64,000 nucleotides of DNA from Rhodococcoides kroppenstedtii (GCF_900111805.1 NZ_FOJN01000003.1:186001-250000), one strand, 5' to 3'. Positions 8,607-17,928 are shown, counted from the stretch's first letter. A program made the numbers and translations. The notes: a model not told the origin generated them from the letters alone.

Positions 8607-9380
8607 TCAGCGGTGCAGTGGGTCGGCCGGTGCGTCGGCGAGGAGGCCGGGGATCGGTGCGGCGGTGCTGACGGCGTGCACGAATTCCGCCGCGACGGTG
8701 CGTAGTTTGCGGTTGGTGCGTTGCGATTCGGTCGACAGTGCGGCGAAAGCTGCGTCGGCGTCGATGCTGTGCAGGGCCATCAGGATGCCCTTGGCCTGTT
8801 CGATGGGTGCGCGGTGGTCTATCGCTTCCCGTAGACCGGCGATCGTCGCTTCCAGGGTTCGGAGGCGGCGGTGACGACTCAGCGCGTCGCCTACGGCGTC
8901 CGCCAGAAGCTCGAGCGCCTGCTCGTCGGTCGCGGTGAGCAGATCGGTGTCTCGGAAGAACAGTGTCAACGACCCGACGGCGGCGTCGTCGACCCGGACG
9001 GGTGCGCAGAGCATCGAGCGCACACCGACTGCGCGGGCGGCGGCGCCGAAGCGCGGCCACCGTGGGTCGACCTCGTGGCAGTCCGCCTCGACGCCGTGCC
9101 CAGTCTTCGCGGCGTGCAGACACGGCCCGTGCCCCACCGTGAACTGTTCGGTGGTGATCGGTTCGACCGCAGGGTCGGACGCGGCCGCGGTGAAGGTGGC
9201 GCCGTCGACGGCGATGGTGATGCCACAGTGGGCCGCGCCCGCGATGCTAATGCGGATGTCGCGGGCGGATCGGTCGAGAAGCTCGGCGAGGTGATCGTCG
9301 CCGTCGCCGAGACGGGCGATGTCGCGGACCACGGCGGCGATACGCAGGTCCGCCACGGCGTACCCGTCGCGCGTAGTCAT
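8607..9380 (-). CDS. GAF-ANTAR transcription antitermination regulator
   Basis: 257 residues. The GAF sensor spans about residues 25-175 (FTVGHGPCLHAAKTGHGVEA, then RSMLCAPVRVDDAAVGSLTL). The RNA-binding ANTAR domain follows (LREAIDHRAPIEQAKGILMA, then AAFAALSTESQRTNRKLRTV). ANTAR proteins bind paired hexaloop hairpins in nascent RNA and prevent termination. No receiver domain is present, so signalling probably goes through the GAF domain. A 9-bp tandem repeat array ends 21 bp upstream of the start. Confidence 0.85.
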   Translation of the reverse strand: MTTRDGYAVADLRIAAVVRDIARLGDGDDHLAELLDRSARDIRISIAGAAHCGITIAVDGATFTAAASDPAVEPITTEQFTVGHGPCLHAAKTGHGVEADCHEVDPRWPRFGAAARAVGVRSMLCAPVRVDDAAVGSLTLFFRDTDLLTATDEQALELLADAVGDALSRHRRLRTLEATIAGLREAIDHRAPIEQAKGILMALHSIDADAAFAALSTESQRTNRKLRTVAAEFVHAVSTAAPIPGLLADAPADPLHR

Positions 9381-9400
9381 TCGGTCATTCCATCACGGCT

Positions 9401-9453
9401 GCTGACACTGCTGACACTGCTGACACTGCTGACACTGCTGACACTGCTGACAC
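9401..9453. repeat. 9-bp tandem repeat, 5.9 copies
   Basis: Perfect head-to-tail copies of GCTGACACT with no divergence between units. It occupies the promoter side of the GAF-ANTAR gene, 21 bp before its ATG. Nothing else is recognised between 9454 and 9723. Long frames reading through the array give (QCQ)n or (LTL)n and are not considered genes. Confidence 0.95.
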
Positions 9454-9723
9454 ATATTCGAGGCGGCGCCGAGTACGCGGAGACCTACGAGCTCGACATC
9501 GCGGCCATGACGGCAGTGAGTCCCGTGCCGACCGACGGGCCGCGGCGGTCCGGAAGCGGAAACGAACTTGCGGACATCGACCACGCTCTGCGCGCGCATG
9601 CGGGCCACGTCGGCGAATTGCGTCGGTAGTCGCGTTCCAGATCGAAGATCACTGCCCCGCAACACCGCGATCGGGCAGAGACCGACAGGTTCCGGGTCGA
9701 TCGACGATTCGGCGACGACGGCT

Positions 9724-11475
9724 CTACCTCTCGTGGTCCTCGCCGACCCCCCGTGCACCTCTGTCGGTCCTGTCCGCCACGTCACCCGATGACGCGGTCG
9801 GTGCGTGTGCGGGACCGTCCCGATGGGAAGCGCCGCTGGTGTTGCCCAGGCCGGTCAACCGGGCTGCTTCCCACGCTTCCGCCGACACACCGTCGGGGCG
9901 ACCGCCGTCGCGAGCGGTCACCGCTCGCGGCGCCGCGTCCGGTGCGAGCGCGACCGCACCGCGGTCAGCAGCGGACGTGCGCACGAGCTGGGTGTGCAGC
10001 GTTGTGAGTTCGCGTTCGCGTACTCGAACGAGTGCGTGCGCCTGTCGTGCGTTCCCGGCGGCGCGTTCGGCGTCGGCGACCGCTTCCATGGTGCGCATCA
10101 TCTGGCGGAGCAACAGAGCGTTCGCTGTGGCGCCGCCGCGTGCCGTGAGCGCGGTCTGCATCACGATCAGCGCGGCCCCGCCTGCGTGCCGACGATCCGG
10201 GTCCGGGGTGATGCGTTGGTGCGCCGGGATTTGCGCGGACCGGGACAACGCTGTCGCCGCTTTCGCCAGTGGCCCCGGCGTCGGCTCGGTGCGCGCCGAC
10301 CACGCGGCGAACACTCCCGCGGTGCGTCCTGCGGCGCGTGCCCATTGCGCGGTGTCCGAGGCCGGAATCGAGGACAGGTAGGTGTTCCACTTGTCGATGT
10401 CCTCGGCCGCCCGCTCTATCAGGCCGGCGTCGAGCTGCGTGCGTTCGCGACCGGTCGTGATGGTCACCGCCGCGCCGCGCCGGGCCGCCGACCATTCCGC
10501 CGCTGCGTCCTGTTGCGCGGTCCCGGTGGTCTCCCACTCGTCGCGCAGACGCGGCAACGTCAGGTCCTTCGCCAACCGGCCGCCGCCGAACCACACCGGC
10601 TTGCCTCCGGCCGCACGTTCAGCTGCTGTCGGCGTCGTAGCAACGGAGTAGCCGACCACCTTTCCGGCGGTTCCCGTGTCGTAGCGAGGCCGAACGAGCA
10701 CCTTCTCCGCCCGCAGGCGCCGCACGAACTCGCCTTCGGTTTTCGACGCCGTGGCGCACGCCCGCACGGTGCGCTCGAGACGCACGCGGGCGGTCTCCGC
10801 CGCGCCGGAACGTGCAGCGACGCCGGCCTCCGCTGGTTTGACGCCGCGTGTTCCGCGGTCGTTCTCGCGCGAGGTCAGCACAACGAGTCCGTGAGCGTGT
10901 TCGAGCGTTCCGCACGCAGCCTGGGCCCGCTTGAAGTCGTTGAACGTGTCGACCTTCGTTCCGTCCTCACGGACGGCGGAAGCAGCGATGTGAATGTGGT
11001 CCCCACCCGCGGTGGTCTTACCGTGCCGGATCGCGACCCACCGCGCCGCCGCCCGAGGGGAGTACGGGTCGTCGAAACCCATCTCCCGCATGAAGTCGGC
11101 CGCGATAGCGCCCCACGTGGCGTCCGACAACTCCCCCTCGTCGGGGTTCAGCGAGAGCGAACAGTGCCAGACGTTGCGGTCGCTGGTGGCGTCGGCTAGC
11201 GCCACCGAGCGCGGGGTGCCGTCGTCGATCGCAGCGTTCATCTTCCGACGGTTGGTGTAGGAAACCTCGGTGCCGAACACGACCCTTGCCGTGTCGATCT
11301 CGTGCGCCAGCTCGATCGCATCGGAATGCGACAACTCCCCCGCCGGTGCAGCGAACAGCACCGCCTCGTGACCGGCGACAACGTGCGGGTTCTCGTGCTC
11401 GTTCGACCGTCCGGGACCGGCGAGGTACGACACCAGCCCCGTCATCTTCGCACCGCGCGTGATGTTCGGAATCAC
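9724..11475 (-). CDS. MobP-type relaxase
   Basis: 583-residue conjugative or mobilisation nuclease that nicks oriT and stays bound to the transferred strand. Motif I carries a candidate catalytic tyrosine (MTGLVSYLAGPGR, residue 17). The metal-binding motif III is GGDHIHIAAS near residue 165, following ARWVAIRHGK. The C-terminal half is alanine- and arginine-rich and carries no primase or helicase motif, so the plasmid probably needs helper functions. The ATG at 11475 overlaps the mobC stop (ATGA), forming a two-gene operon. No type IV secretion genes are present in this window. Confidence 0.85.
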   Translation of the reverse strand: MIPNITRGAKMTGLVSYLAGPGRSNEHENPHVVAGHEAVLFAAPAGELSHSDAIELAHEIDTARVVFGTEVSYTNRRKMNAAIDDGTPRSVALADATSDRNVWHCSLSLNPDEGELSDATWGAIAADFMREMGFDDPYSPRAAARWVAIRHGKTTAGGDHIHIAASAVREDGTKVDTFNDFKRAQAACGTLEHAHGLVVLTSRENDRGTRGVKPAEAGVAARSGAAETARVRLERTVRACATASKTEGEFVRRLRAEKVLVRPRYDTGTAGKVVGYSVATTPTAAERAAGGKPVWFGGGRLAKDLTLPRLRDEWETTGTAQQDAAAEWSAARRGAAVTITTGRERTQLDAGLIERAAEDIDKWNTYLSSIPASDTAQWARAAGRTAGVFAAWSARTEPTPGPLAKAATALSRSAQIPAHQRITPDPDRRHAGGAALIVMQTALTARGGATANALLLRQMMRTMEAVADAERAAGNARQAHALVRVRERELTTLHTQLVRTSAADRGAVALAPDAAPRAVTARDGGRPDGVSAEAWEAARLTGLGNTSGASHRDGPAHAPTASSGDVADRTDRGARGVGEDHER

Positions 11476-11852
11476 GTTCCGGTCAGCTCCCGCGGCAACG
11501 TGCGCACCCGGTCGAACACCCGGCGAACAGCGGCCAGCGTTGCGGCCGTCTCGGGCACCAACTCCCCCGTCGAGTTCGCCACCTTCGCGATCTGATTGAG
11601 GTTGTTTCCGAGCGCGCCGATCAGTCGCGTCGTCTCGAACAACTCCGTCAGGTCCTCACGCGAGACAGACGCCCGCGGAGCCTTCAGCGCCGAGTCCGCC
11701 AGCAACCGCGCCACCGTCACACCCTGCACCCGGGCAGCGGCCTGCACGGCAAGTTCCTGCTCGTCGGTCAGCTTCACCACGTGCCGATGCACTCGGCCGC
11801 CGACGACGTTCGACTGGCGGCTACGCAGCCACCCAGCCTTGCTCTCGCTCAC
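11472..11852 (-). CDS. MobC-like relaxosome accessory protein
   Basis: 126 residues. The central KLTDEQELAVQAAARVQGVT and the C-terminal IGALGNNLNQIAKVANSTGE are the hallmark of the bacterial MobC family, which opens DNA at oriT for the relaxase. The GTG at 11852 is chosen because GGGGGAG lies seven bases upstream; a longer frame to 12203 runs through non-coding sequence. Its stop overlaps the relaxase start. Confidence 0.85.
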   Translation of the reverse strand: MSESKAGWLRSRQSNVVGGRVHRHVVKLTDEQELAVQAAARVQGVTVARLLADSALKAPRASVSREDLTELFETTRLIGALGNNLNQIAKVANSTGELVPETAATLAAVRRVFDRVRTLPRELTGT

Positions 11853-12330
11853 CGCCCACTCCCCCGTCCCGACCGTCCTGACATGCCCAGCGCAGCGACC
11901 CCGACCGGGGACCCACACGACCCAGTGTGGCAGGGGCCCGCCCGAACCGCTACGGTTAGGGCACCCAAGTAATAGCTTGCTCCGCCCGGGGCACGAACGC
12001 GGTCCGCGGAGCCTGCGGAGCGGGGCGCGTTCCAAGCGGCTCAGGACGAGCGCCGCGAGTGCCGTTTCGGCCACGTGATCTACGCGGCCGGCGGTTGTCC
12101 CCGGTGGTGGGTCCGACCTGACTGTGAGTGCCTGAGATGAAGCGCAGTGACCGGGAAATCCTGAACCTTCGGACATGAGGCCGGCCCGCGCGGGCTTCAC
12201 CAAGCCGTGGCGTACGCGCGCCTCTGATCAGGTGAACGAAAGCCCGGTGGTCCGGTCGAGTGCGTGTCGAAGGAGGGCGCCAAGTCCGTTACGGCCTACA
12301 GTCGACGTTCGGCGCAGGGAGAGCAGAACA
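11853..12330. other. intergenic region upstream of mobC, likely place for oriT
   Basis: Relaxase genes are usually divergent from or next to their oriT. This 478-bp gap holds a short inverted repeat AAG-TAATAG-CTT (about 11969-11980) next to a GGGTGCCCTAACC-like stretch on the minus strand and GC-rich dyads at 11999-12030. None matches a nic site I can name, so the oriT assignment is positional only. No gene is convincing here. Confidence 0.3.
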
Positions 12331-14043
12331 GTGCAAGTTGACTGGCCCGCGATGGGACGAGACCAGTTCGAGACCATCGTCGAGTTGCTGATCCGGCGAC
12401 AGTGGGACGACTACGCGAACGTGACCGTGCCGAACGGGAGTGGCGGGGACGACGGCATCGACATCAACGTCGAAAAGCCCAACCAGCACCGGCGGATCTA
12501 CCAACTCAAGTACTTCCGTGACGGCTTCTCCGGTGACAAAAAGACGACCCGTCAGAAACAGATCCGCAAGTCGTACATCAGCGCGACGAAGCATCAGCCC
12601 GACGAGTGGCTGTTGGTGGTACCCACCAAGCTGACGCCCGGCGAGCGCGAGTTCGTTCTCGGACTGGGCGACCCCGACGGGCCTCGCATTGAGATCGTCG
12701 ATCAAGTCGAACTAGACACCCTGATGATTAACTTCCCCGACGTCTATCGCTACCTCGACCGCGACGCCCTGCGCGCCAGCGCGATCCTGTACGGGCAGGA
12801 GGTCGCCGCGCTCCTGGGCGGGGTCACGGACGTCGTAAACCGCGTGAAGGCCTTGGGCGAACTCGCGGACACGATGGACCTGCACTGGGGCCTCGATTTC
12901 CGTCGAGTAGGCGACCACGTCACATACTCCGCGCGACCCAAAACTGCCGACGCGCACCTCAAAAGTCCGATCACATTCACCGTCGACGGGCGCCTGGGAC
13001 CGGACGATGCTGCGCTCCGTTCGGCGATGCGCAGCACGTTCGGTTTCGGTGCCTCCGACCCCGTACTTCTCCCCGCTGGCGCAGTACAGAGGCTGACAAT
13101 CAATGGCCCCTCCTTCATTGCGGGTGTGCACCACAACATCGAAATGCAGTTCAACCCGATCAGCAGCAATCCGAACATCGGCGCCGCCGCGCAGTTGACG
13201 TTCGAGTCCCCCACCGGGTCGATGCTGGGCCAGTTCGAGGGCGAGGTCACGCACATTGGCCACGGCGCCGAAGGTGGGTCACTCGAGTTGGCTTTCAACG
13301 ACCGTCACCTCGAGCTGCGGATCATGTTCCCGTTGGCCGAAGAGTCGTCCGACCCCGTCGACGTGAGGGTGGGTTACAGCCTGCAGAAGATCCGCCCGCA
13401 CGATGCCGTCGAGGTGCTGTCTGTCAATGAGATGCTGCGCTCGCCGGATCTTGTGCTGAAGGTGGCCCTGGAGGACCAACACCTGCTCACGGTGCAGCAG
13501 CAGGACCCGGGCATGACACCACCTCTCGACCCGGACGTGCCGATCATCAAGGCGATCGCGGAGGACCTTCTTGTCGTACAGTCCCACTGCAAACAATCCT
13601 TCCAGCTACCGCTGACCGTCACTCAGAACGAACGAATTGATCTGCGTGTAGCACGATTGCTGGTCGAGGGACACGCGGTGGAATCCCCGGCTATTGCAAA
13701 CGTCACGGGGGTACTGAGCGGTTCCGACTCTCCCGAACTGCGAACCATGCTGTCCGACATCTCGTGCCCGCGATTTCCGTTGGAGTACGAATTCACCATC
13801 GGCAGGAAGACGATGAACATCGGGGCAGTGTTCGTGTCCGATCCCGAGACGAGCGTCTTGAACCCCGCTGTTGCAATCGAGCATCTGGATCGCGGTACCG
13901 CGGAGGGGGTCCAGATCACGTTCGTGCCTGGCTCTACTGCCTATTTCCGCGCCGTGCTCGTCGAGCGCGCACAGGACCGGCACTTCGTGGACCCGCCGAC
14001 CCGATGGAACTTGGAAGGGATCACCCAGCCAATCAAGTCCTGA
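12331..14043 (+). CDS. Mrr-like restriction endonuclease-fold protein
   Basis: 570 residues. The N-terminal 100 residues match the Mrr-type PD-(D/E)XK nuclease core: FETIVELLIRR, then GGDDGIDINVEK with the metal-binding aspartate, then RRIYQLKYF supplying the Q-x-K element. The remaining 400 residues are a beta-rich region of unknown type with no ATPase or methyltransferase motif. The GTG at 12331 is used because GGGAGAG precedes it; a frame from 12175 has no such site. Standing alone without a methylase, it may be a modification-dependent or phage-triggered nuclease. That role is inferred. Confidence 0.7.
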   Translation: MQVDWPAMGRDQFETIVELLIRRQWDDYANVTVPNGSGGDDGIDINVEKPNQHRRIYQLKYFRDGFSGDKKTTRQKQIRKSYISATKHQPDEWLLVVPTKLTPGEREFVLGLGDPDGPRIEIVDQVELDTLMINFPDVYRYLDRDALRASAILYGQEVAALLGGVTDVVNRVKALGELADTMDLHWGLDFRRVGDHVTYSARPKTADAHLKSPITFTVDGRLGPDDAALRSAMRSTFGFGASDPVLLPAGAVQRLTINGPSFIAGVHHNIEMQFNPISSNPNIGAAAQLTFESPTGSMLGQFEGEVTHIGHGAEGGSLELAFNDRHLELRIMFPLAEESSDPVDVRVGYSLQKIRPHDAVEVLSVNEMLRSPDLVLKVALEDQHLLTVQQQDPGMTPPLDPDVPIIKAIAEDLLVVQSHCKQSFQLPLTVTQNERIDLRVARLLVEGHAVESPAIANVTGVLSGSDSPELRTMLSDISCPRFPLEYEFTIGRKTMNIGAVFVSDPETSVLNPAVAIEHLDRGTAEGVQITFVPGSTAYFRAVLVERAQDRHFVDPPTRWNLEGITQPIKS

Positions 14044-14234
14044 GTAACCGAGGGCTTGCGCCGAGTTGTATACGAGCAGCCAAGTTCGTACAGTCGCAGG
14101 CGGATCGAGACGCCGTGCGGGTCGCCTCGGTCGTTCCCAGCACTCCATGGGTGAGTCGAGCAGCGGTGCGCGCGTCAGCGTGCGACCGGGTGCGGTGACT
14201 CACCGGGACCGACCGTCTCGAAAGGCCAGATTCC

Positions 14235-14678
14235 ATGTCCGCACCCACTGTCACCCCTGTCGACCCGACCGCTGTTCGCGCCGCCGCACAAGCTGCGCTC
14301 GAGAACCGCCTGGTGCACATCGACACCATCGTCGCCGCGCAGAACACCCGCGCCGAGACCACCGAGAACGTCCGCGCCGCGCAGCAAGCGGACGCCGACG
14401 CCGCCGCCGCGGAAGAGGCCGCGTTCCGCGCGGCCGTCGCCGGCGGATGGAGCGTCGCCGAACTGCGACGCGCGGGCCTGGCCGTGCCCGATGCTGTCGC
14501 GCGGCCGGGAGCGAAGCGAACCGGCCGCAGCGCACCCACCGGCCGCCGCGGTCGACGCGCCGCTGCGGCGACCGTCGACACCGACTCCCCCGCCGTCGAC
14601 ACCGCGTCCAACGACAGGACCGGCTCGGCCGGCGACACTGGGTCACGCACCGACGGCGGTGCGGAGGTCCACCAGTGA
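14235..14678 (+). CDS. hypothetical plasmid protein, 147 aa, alanine-rich coiled coil
   Basis: The N-terminal half (about residues 10-75) is a long alanine- and glutamate-rich helix suited to a coiled coil; residues 72-90 (GWSVAELRRAGLAVPDAV) look like a small helical DNA-binding or docking element. The tail is basic then acidic and low in complexity. Its stop overlaps the next gene's GTG by four bases, so the two are made together. No family is recognised. Confidence 0.65.
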   Translation: MSAPTVTPVDPTAVRAAAQAALENRLVHIDTIVAAQNTRAETTENVRAAQQADADAAAAEEAAFRAAVAGGWSVAELRRAGLAVPDAVARPGAKRTGRSAPTGRRGRRAAAATVDTDSPAVDTASNDRTGSAGDTGSRTDGGAEVHQ

Positions 14679-15754
14679 CGCCGCAGACGGTGGTCGAGGC
14701 GGTGATCGCCGACCGGCGGAGCGACGGCAGCGGCCCGCGCAGTGTGCACGCGCACGGGGTGTTCGTCGACGAAGCCGCGGCGACCTGCTTCGTGCGCCAC
14801 CAGCTCGCCGCGCTCCCCGCTCGCGGGGTCACCGACGTGCACGTGAGCCTGACCGCGCTCGGCGGAGACGACACCGCGCGGCCGCTGCGCGACGTCTCCG
14901 GTGAGGTGGCCACCGTCGCGACCGAGTTCGACACTCCCCCGGCCGTCGAACGGGACCTCGCCGCAACACTGACCCGCGCCGCCCGCAGTCGCCGCGTCGA
15001 CGTCGCCGCCGTCCTCGAACGGGCGGCGGCGACCGCGGCGGCGAACGTCGGCGGCGCCGACCTGCTGCTCGCGGCCTCGCCGGAATCGGTGGCAGCGCAT
15101 CACGTGTCCGCGTTGGCCGGCCTGGGCACCGATCCGGAACTGCCGCTGCTGCGGCGCACCGAACCGGTGGTGCTCTATTTCGAAACCCGCGACCAACAGC
15201 TCGACGACTACGGCATCCGCGAGCTGTGCACGCGCGACACCGTCGCCATTCGGGCGGAGCTGCGCCGCGCCGACCGTGACGGCAACCCGCGGGCGGAGTT
15301 GGAGGCGGAGCTGGCGGCAGTGCAGACGCTGTACGAGGCGGACGTCGAGGCGTACGTGGCGACGTGGATCGCAGCGGCGACGTCGCGGGCCCGCGACCTC
15401 GGACTGCCCGACGACGTGCCGGTGCTCCTGTCGACCGACGAAACCGAGAGCTACGACGACGGGGATCTCGAACCGCTCTACGACTACGCCTTCGCCACCG
15501 TCGCGTTGCCGGGGTGCGGGTACACCCCGACCACCTACCCGCACCGCGACACCAGCGGGATGCCCGACGTCGAGGCGTTCGTCGACGCCGAACGCACCGC
15601 ACACCGTTCGTACCGGGACCGTGTCGCCCGGACCTACCGGCGGCCGGCGGGTTCCTATGCAACGTTGCACACAGGAAGGACCGCCGCGGTCTGTAGGTCT
15701 AGTTCGCCACCGGACGATCACTCGATTGATCTACAGAGTGAACCAAGTACCTAA
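14675..15754 (+). CDS. hypothetical plasmid protein, 359 aa
   Basis: Starts at a GTG inside the stop of the preceding gene. The protein is soluble, acidic and alanine-rich, with no recognised catalytic motif. Frames continuing upstream or on the opposite strand (14033-15721) are composition artefacts. The coupled pair sits between the nuclease-domain gene and a lipoprotein. Function unknown. Confidence 0.7.
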   Translation: MTPQTVVEAVIADRRSDGSGPRSVHAHGVFVDEAAATCFVRHQLAALPARGVTDVHVSLTALGGDDTARPLRDVSGEVATVATEFDTPPAVERDLAATLTRAARSRRVDVAAVLERAAATAAANVGGADLLLAASPESVAAHHVSALAGLGTDPELPLLRRTEPVVLYFETRDQQLDDYGIRELCTRDTVAIRAELRRADRDGNPRAELEAELAAVQTLYEADVEAYVATWIAAATSRARDLGLPDDVPVLLSTDETESYDDGDLEPLYDYAFATVALPGCGYTPTTYPHRDTSGMPDVEAFVDAERTAHRSYRDRVARTYRRPAGSYATLHTGRTAAVCRSSSPPDDHSIDLQSEPST

Positions 15755-15763
15755 GCTCTGCTG

Positions 15764-16156
15764 ATGCAACGAACTCTTGCTCTGTCGCTGCTCACCGTGG
15801 CAGCCACAACCGCTCTTTCGGCCTGTGGTTCCAGTGTTGAGGGCGAAGCTTCGTCAGTCGCGACCTCTACGACGACCCCCTCAACTGTGAGCGAGTCCCG
15901 CCCGCCCACACCGTCTGCCGAACCCGAAAAGGTCGATACGGGGAACCTCGTCGAACGATTGTCCGCGGCATTCGGTGGAGTGCCAATAACCGATGCAGAG
16001 GCAGAACAGGTCGCAGACGGAGTGTGTTCGCAGTTCAGCGAGCTCGGTTCGTCTCGAGAGGAAGTTGTCGCCAACGTAGCTCGAACCGAGGGCCTTTCGT
16101 CCGACTTCGCGGGGGAGATTGTTGACATCGCGGTCGATACGACTTGTCCGCAATGA
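15764..16156 (+). CDS. small secreted lipoprotein, DUF732-like
   Basis: 130 residues with a clear lipoprotein signal: MQRTLALSLLTVAATTALSA followed by the lipobox cysteine (L-S-A-C). After a Ser/Thr-rich linker a DUF732-like domain follows: AEQVADGVCSQFSELGSSRE and a C-terminal AVDTTCPQ, with two cysteines that could form a disulfide. DUF732 proteins are typical of mycobacteria and their relatives. It would be anchored outside the membrane. Function unknown. Confidence 0.75.
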   Translation: MQRTLALSLLTVAATTALSACGSSVEGEASSVATSTTTPSTVSESRPPTPSAEPEKVDTGNLVERLSAAFGGVPITDAEAEQVADGVCSQFSELGSSREEVVANVARTEGLSSDFAGEIVDIAVDTTCPQ

Positions 16157-16245
16157 CGGGCGGACGCATGCGACCGGTTCCGCAGCGGGGATCGTGCAGC
16201 CACGGCCGCTAGGCGCGGTCGCCGGCGGCGACGGCGCGAGGGAGG

Positions 16246-16467
16246 TCATCGCCGGCGCACCCGGTTGACCCCGATCACGACCAGGACCACGGGGCACAGG
16301 ATGAGCACCACGGCCGGGACGCTGGTGGCGCGGACAGCGAGCGGCAGAACGACGGCGAACAGCAGCACGGCGGCGGCGATGGCGGCGAGGCCGGGGCCGC
16401 CGAGGTAGGTGCGGACGCGGCGGTCGGCGGCGGCGATCCGCTGACCGATCGGTCGGTGGTCGGTCAT
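16246..16467 (-). CDS. small two-helix membrane protein, 73 aa
   Basis: ATG at 16467 overlaps the stop of the whiB-like gene by four bases. Two hydrophobic segments (LAAIAAAVLLFAVVLPLAV and VPAVVLILCPVVLVVIGV) are followed by an arginine-rich tail. It is the last gene of a four-base-overlapped run with the WhiB-like and DnaB-N genes. Function unknown; small membrane proteins of this sort are common on actinobacterial plasmids. Confidence 0.65.
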   Translation of the reverse strand: MTDHRPIGQRIAAADRRVRTYLGGPGLAAIAAAVLLFAVVLPLAVRATSVPAVVLILCPVVLVVIGVNRVRRR

Positions 16468-16916
16468 CGTGTCCTCCGGTTCCGGGCGGGGCGGGTGAGG
16501 TGGTCGGGTGCGGGCACCCAGGTGCCGGTGTGACCGTCGTAGACGCGGCCGTCGGCGGTGACGTGGCGGGTGTCGTGGTCGGGTCGGTTGGCGGTGCGGG
16601 TGGCGGGGTCGTCGACGTCGAGGGGTGTGCCGCGTGTGCTGTAGGCGCGGCCGGCCCACACCATCCCAGCCAGCTCGGGCACGGTCCCATCTGATCGGCG
16701 GCCGACGGCGGTGATCTCGTCGCGGCGGGCGCGGCAGGCGTCGATGATCGGGCACAGGGTGCGGCATTCGCGGACGGCGATGCGGATCTCGTGGATCGGG
16801 GCGCGGTCGGTGTCCCACAGTCGGGGGTCGATCCGGCACGGCGCCTCCACCATGCGCCCGTCCTCGTCGTGGGCGAACCACCCGGCGGGGAGCGCTGCCG
16901 CGGCGTCGCCGGTCAC
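16464..16916 (-). CDS. WhiB-family iron-sulfur regulator
   Basis: 150 residues. The four cluster-binding cysteines are visible at about residue 27 and in ECRTLCPIIDAC (C-x3-C-x5-C, residues 51-61). The G-V/I-W motif that contacts sigma factor reads GMVWAGR. The C-terminal half is an unusual Thr/Asp-rich extension of about 50 residues beyond the WhiB core. WhiB proteins bind a 4Fe-4S cluster and act with the primary sigma factor. The gene overlaps both neighbours, so it is co-expressed with them. Confidence 0.8.
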   Translation of the reverse strand: MTGDAAAALPAGWFAHDEDGRMVEAPCRIDPRLWDTDRAPIHEIRIAVRECRTLCPIIDACRARRDEITAVGRRSDGTVPELAGMVWAGRAYSTRGTPLDVDDPATRTANRPDHDTRHVTADGRVYDGHTGTWVPAPDHLTRPARNRRTR

Positions 16917-17560
16917 GACCGCTCCCCCTCACCCTCCGCGACCGTGCCGGACCGGAAGGTGTTGAGGCGGTTCCACGCGGCGCGCTGCTGGCGGCCGAGC
17001 TGCACCATGTAGTCGAACAACTCGTCCTCCGGTCCCTGTTCGGCGGCCTGGGTGATCCGCTGGCCGGCGATGTGGAACGACCGCCGGTAGGACTGGGAGA
17101 GCACGATGTCGGCGTAGTGCACGGCGGCGACGGCGGGGGCGTCGGCGGTGACGACGTCGGCGAGCACCCGCCGCAGCGGGGCGTCCTTCTGCCCTCCCCC
17201 GGCGCGGTGGATCACCGCAGCGACGGAGGCGGGGTCGTGCGGCCGGTTCTCGGTGATGAGGGCGGCAATGATGGTGAACAGTTCCGCGTGCGCGGGGCTG
17301 GCGAAGTCGCCGGGAGTGAGGGCGGCGGCAACGCGGGTCGTGTCGGCGGACTCGGCGGACCACATGAGGGCGCAGAGGGTGAGCGATTCCGGGTCGGTAC
17401 GCGGGTCCAGCTCGTCGAGCTCTTGGGCGGTGGGGTCACCGGCCGGTGCGGCGACGGGCGCAGTGTCGGGTGCGAGGTCGAGGACCGCAGCGTCGTGGCC
17501 GGCTGCATCATCGTCGGGGCCTTCAGTGGGGACGGCTCGGAGTGCATTCACGGCTCTCAC
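16913..17560 (-). CDS. DnaB N-terminal-domain protein (no helicase core)
   Basis: 215 residues. Residues about 65-180 resemble the helical N-terminal domain of replicative helicase DnaB (ESLTLCALMWSAESADTTRV, FASPAHAELFTIIAALITEN, VVTADAPAVAAVHYADIVLS). The RecA-like ATPase half is absent. Stand-alone DnaB-N proteins on plasmids may dock with primase or the host helicase. First gene of the run with the WhiB-like and membrane proteins. Confidence 0.7.
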   Translation of the reverse strand: MRAVNALRAVPTEGPDDDAAGHDAAVLDLAPDTAPVAAPAGDPTAQELDELDPRTDPESLTLCALMWSAESADTTRVAAALTPGDFASPAHAELFTIIAALITENRPHDPASVAAVIHRAGGGQKDAPLRRVLADVVTADAPAVAAVHYADIVLSQSYRRSFHIAGQRITQAAEQGPEDELFDYMVQLGRQQRAAWNRLNTFRSGTVAEGEGERS

Positions 17561-17685
17561 CTACTCTCGGGTCGGATCGGGCGGGGGTCTCTGGTTGGGG
17601 GTCGGAAATCGGTGAACCGGTCCGCCCCTCGTTGCCAGCGGAGGAAGCTCTCGCCACGGGGCATCTGGCCCCGGCGACCGCAGTG

Positions 17686-17898
17686 CTAGCGGCCCCGACT
17701 GCTCTTGTCGGCCTCAAGTGCGGCGTAGAACATGGTGATCTCGTCCCCGTCGCTCTCCATCACATCGGGGTAGCGCTCGGCGAACTCCTCGAGCGTGTCG
17801 GGCAACGGGTCTTCCCTGCGGAACGGGCTGAACAGCCAGCCCCAGATTGCAACGCAGACGAGCAGCGCGAACGCGACAGCGAAGTAGTTGAGGGGCAT
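17686..17898 (-). CDS. small membrane-anchored protein, 70 aa
   Basis: One N-terminal transmembrane helix (YFAVAFALLVCVAIWGWLF) followed by an acidic cytoplasmic tail (DTLEEFAERYPDVM). ATG at 17898 has AAAGGA eleven bases upstream. It sits between the DnaB-N gene and nrdH, all on the minus strand. Function unknown. Confidence 0.6.
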   Translation of the reverse strand: MPLNYFAVAFALLVCVAIWGWLFSPFRREDPLPDTLEEFAERYPDVMESDGDEITMFYAALEADKSSRGR

Positions 17899-17928
17899 TG
17901 CCGGGTCCTTTCGGTGGTGGGGTTGTGG

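Noticed and set aside
9401..9453. CRISPR-like array
   Set aside because: Nine-base units with no spacers; simple tandem repeat.
14033..15721. 562-codon minus-strand frame
   Set aside because: Mirrors the two coupled plus-strand genes; no ribosome site and Arg/Ala-rich product.
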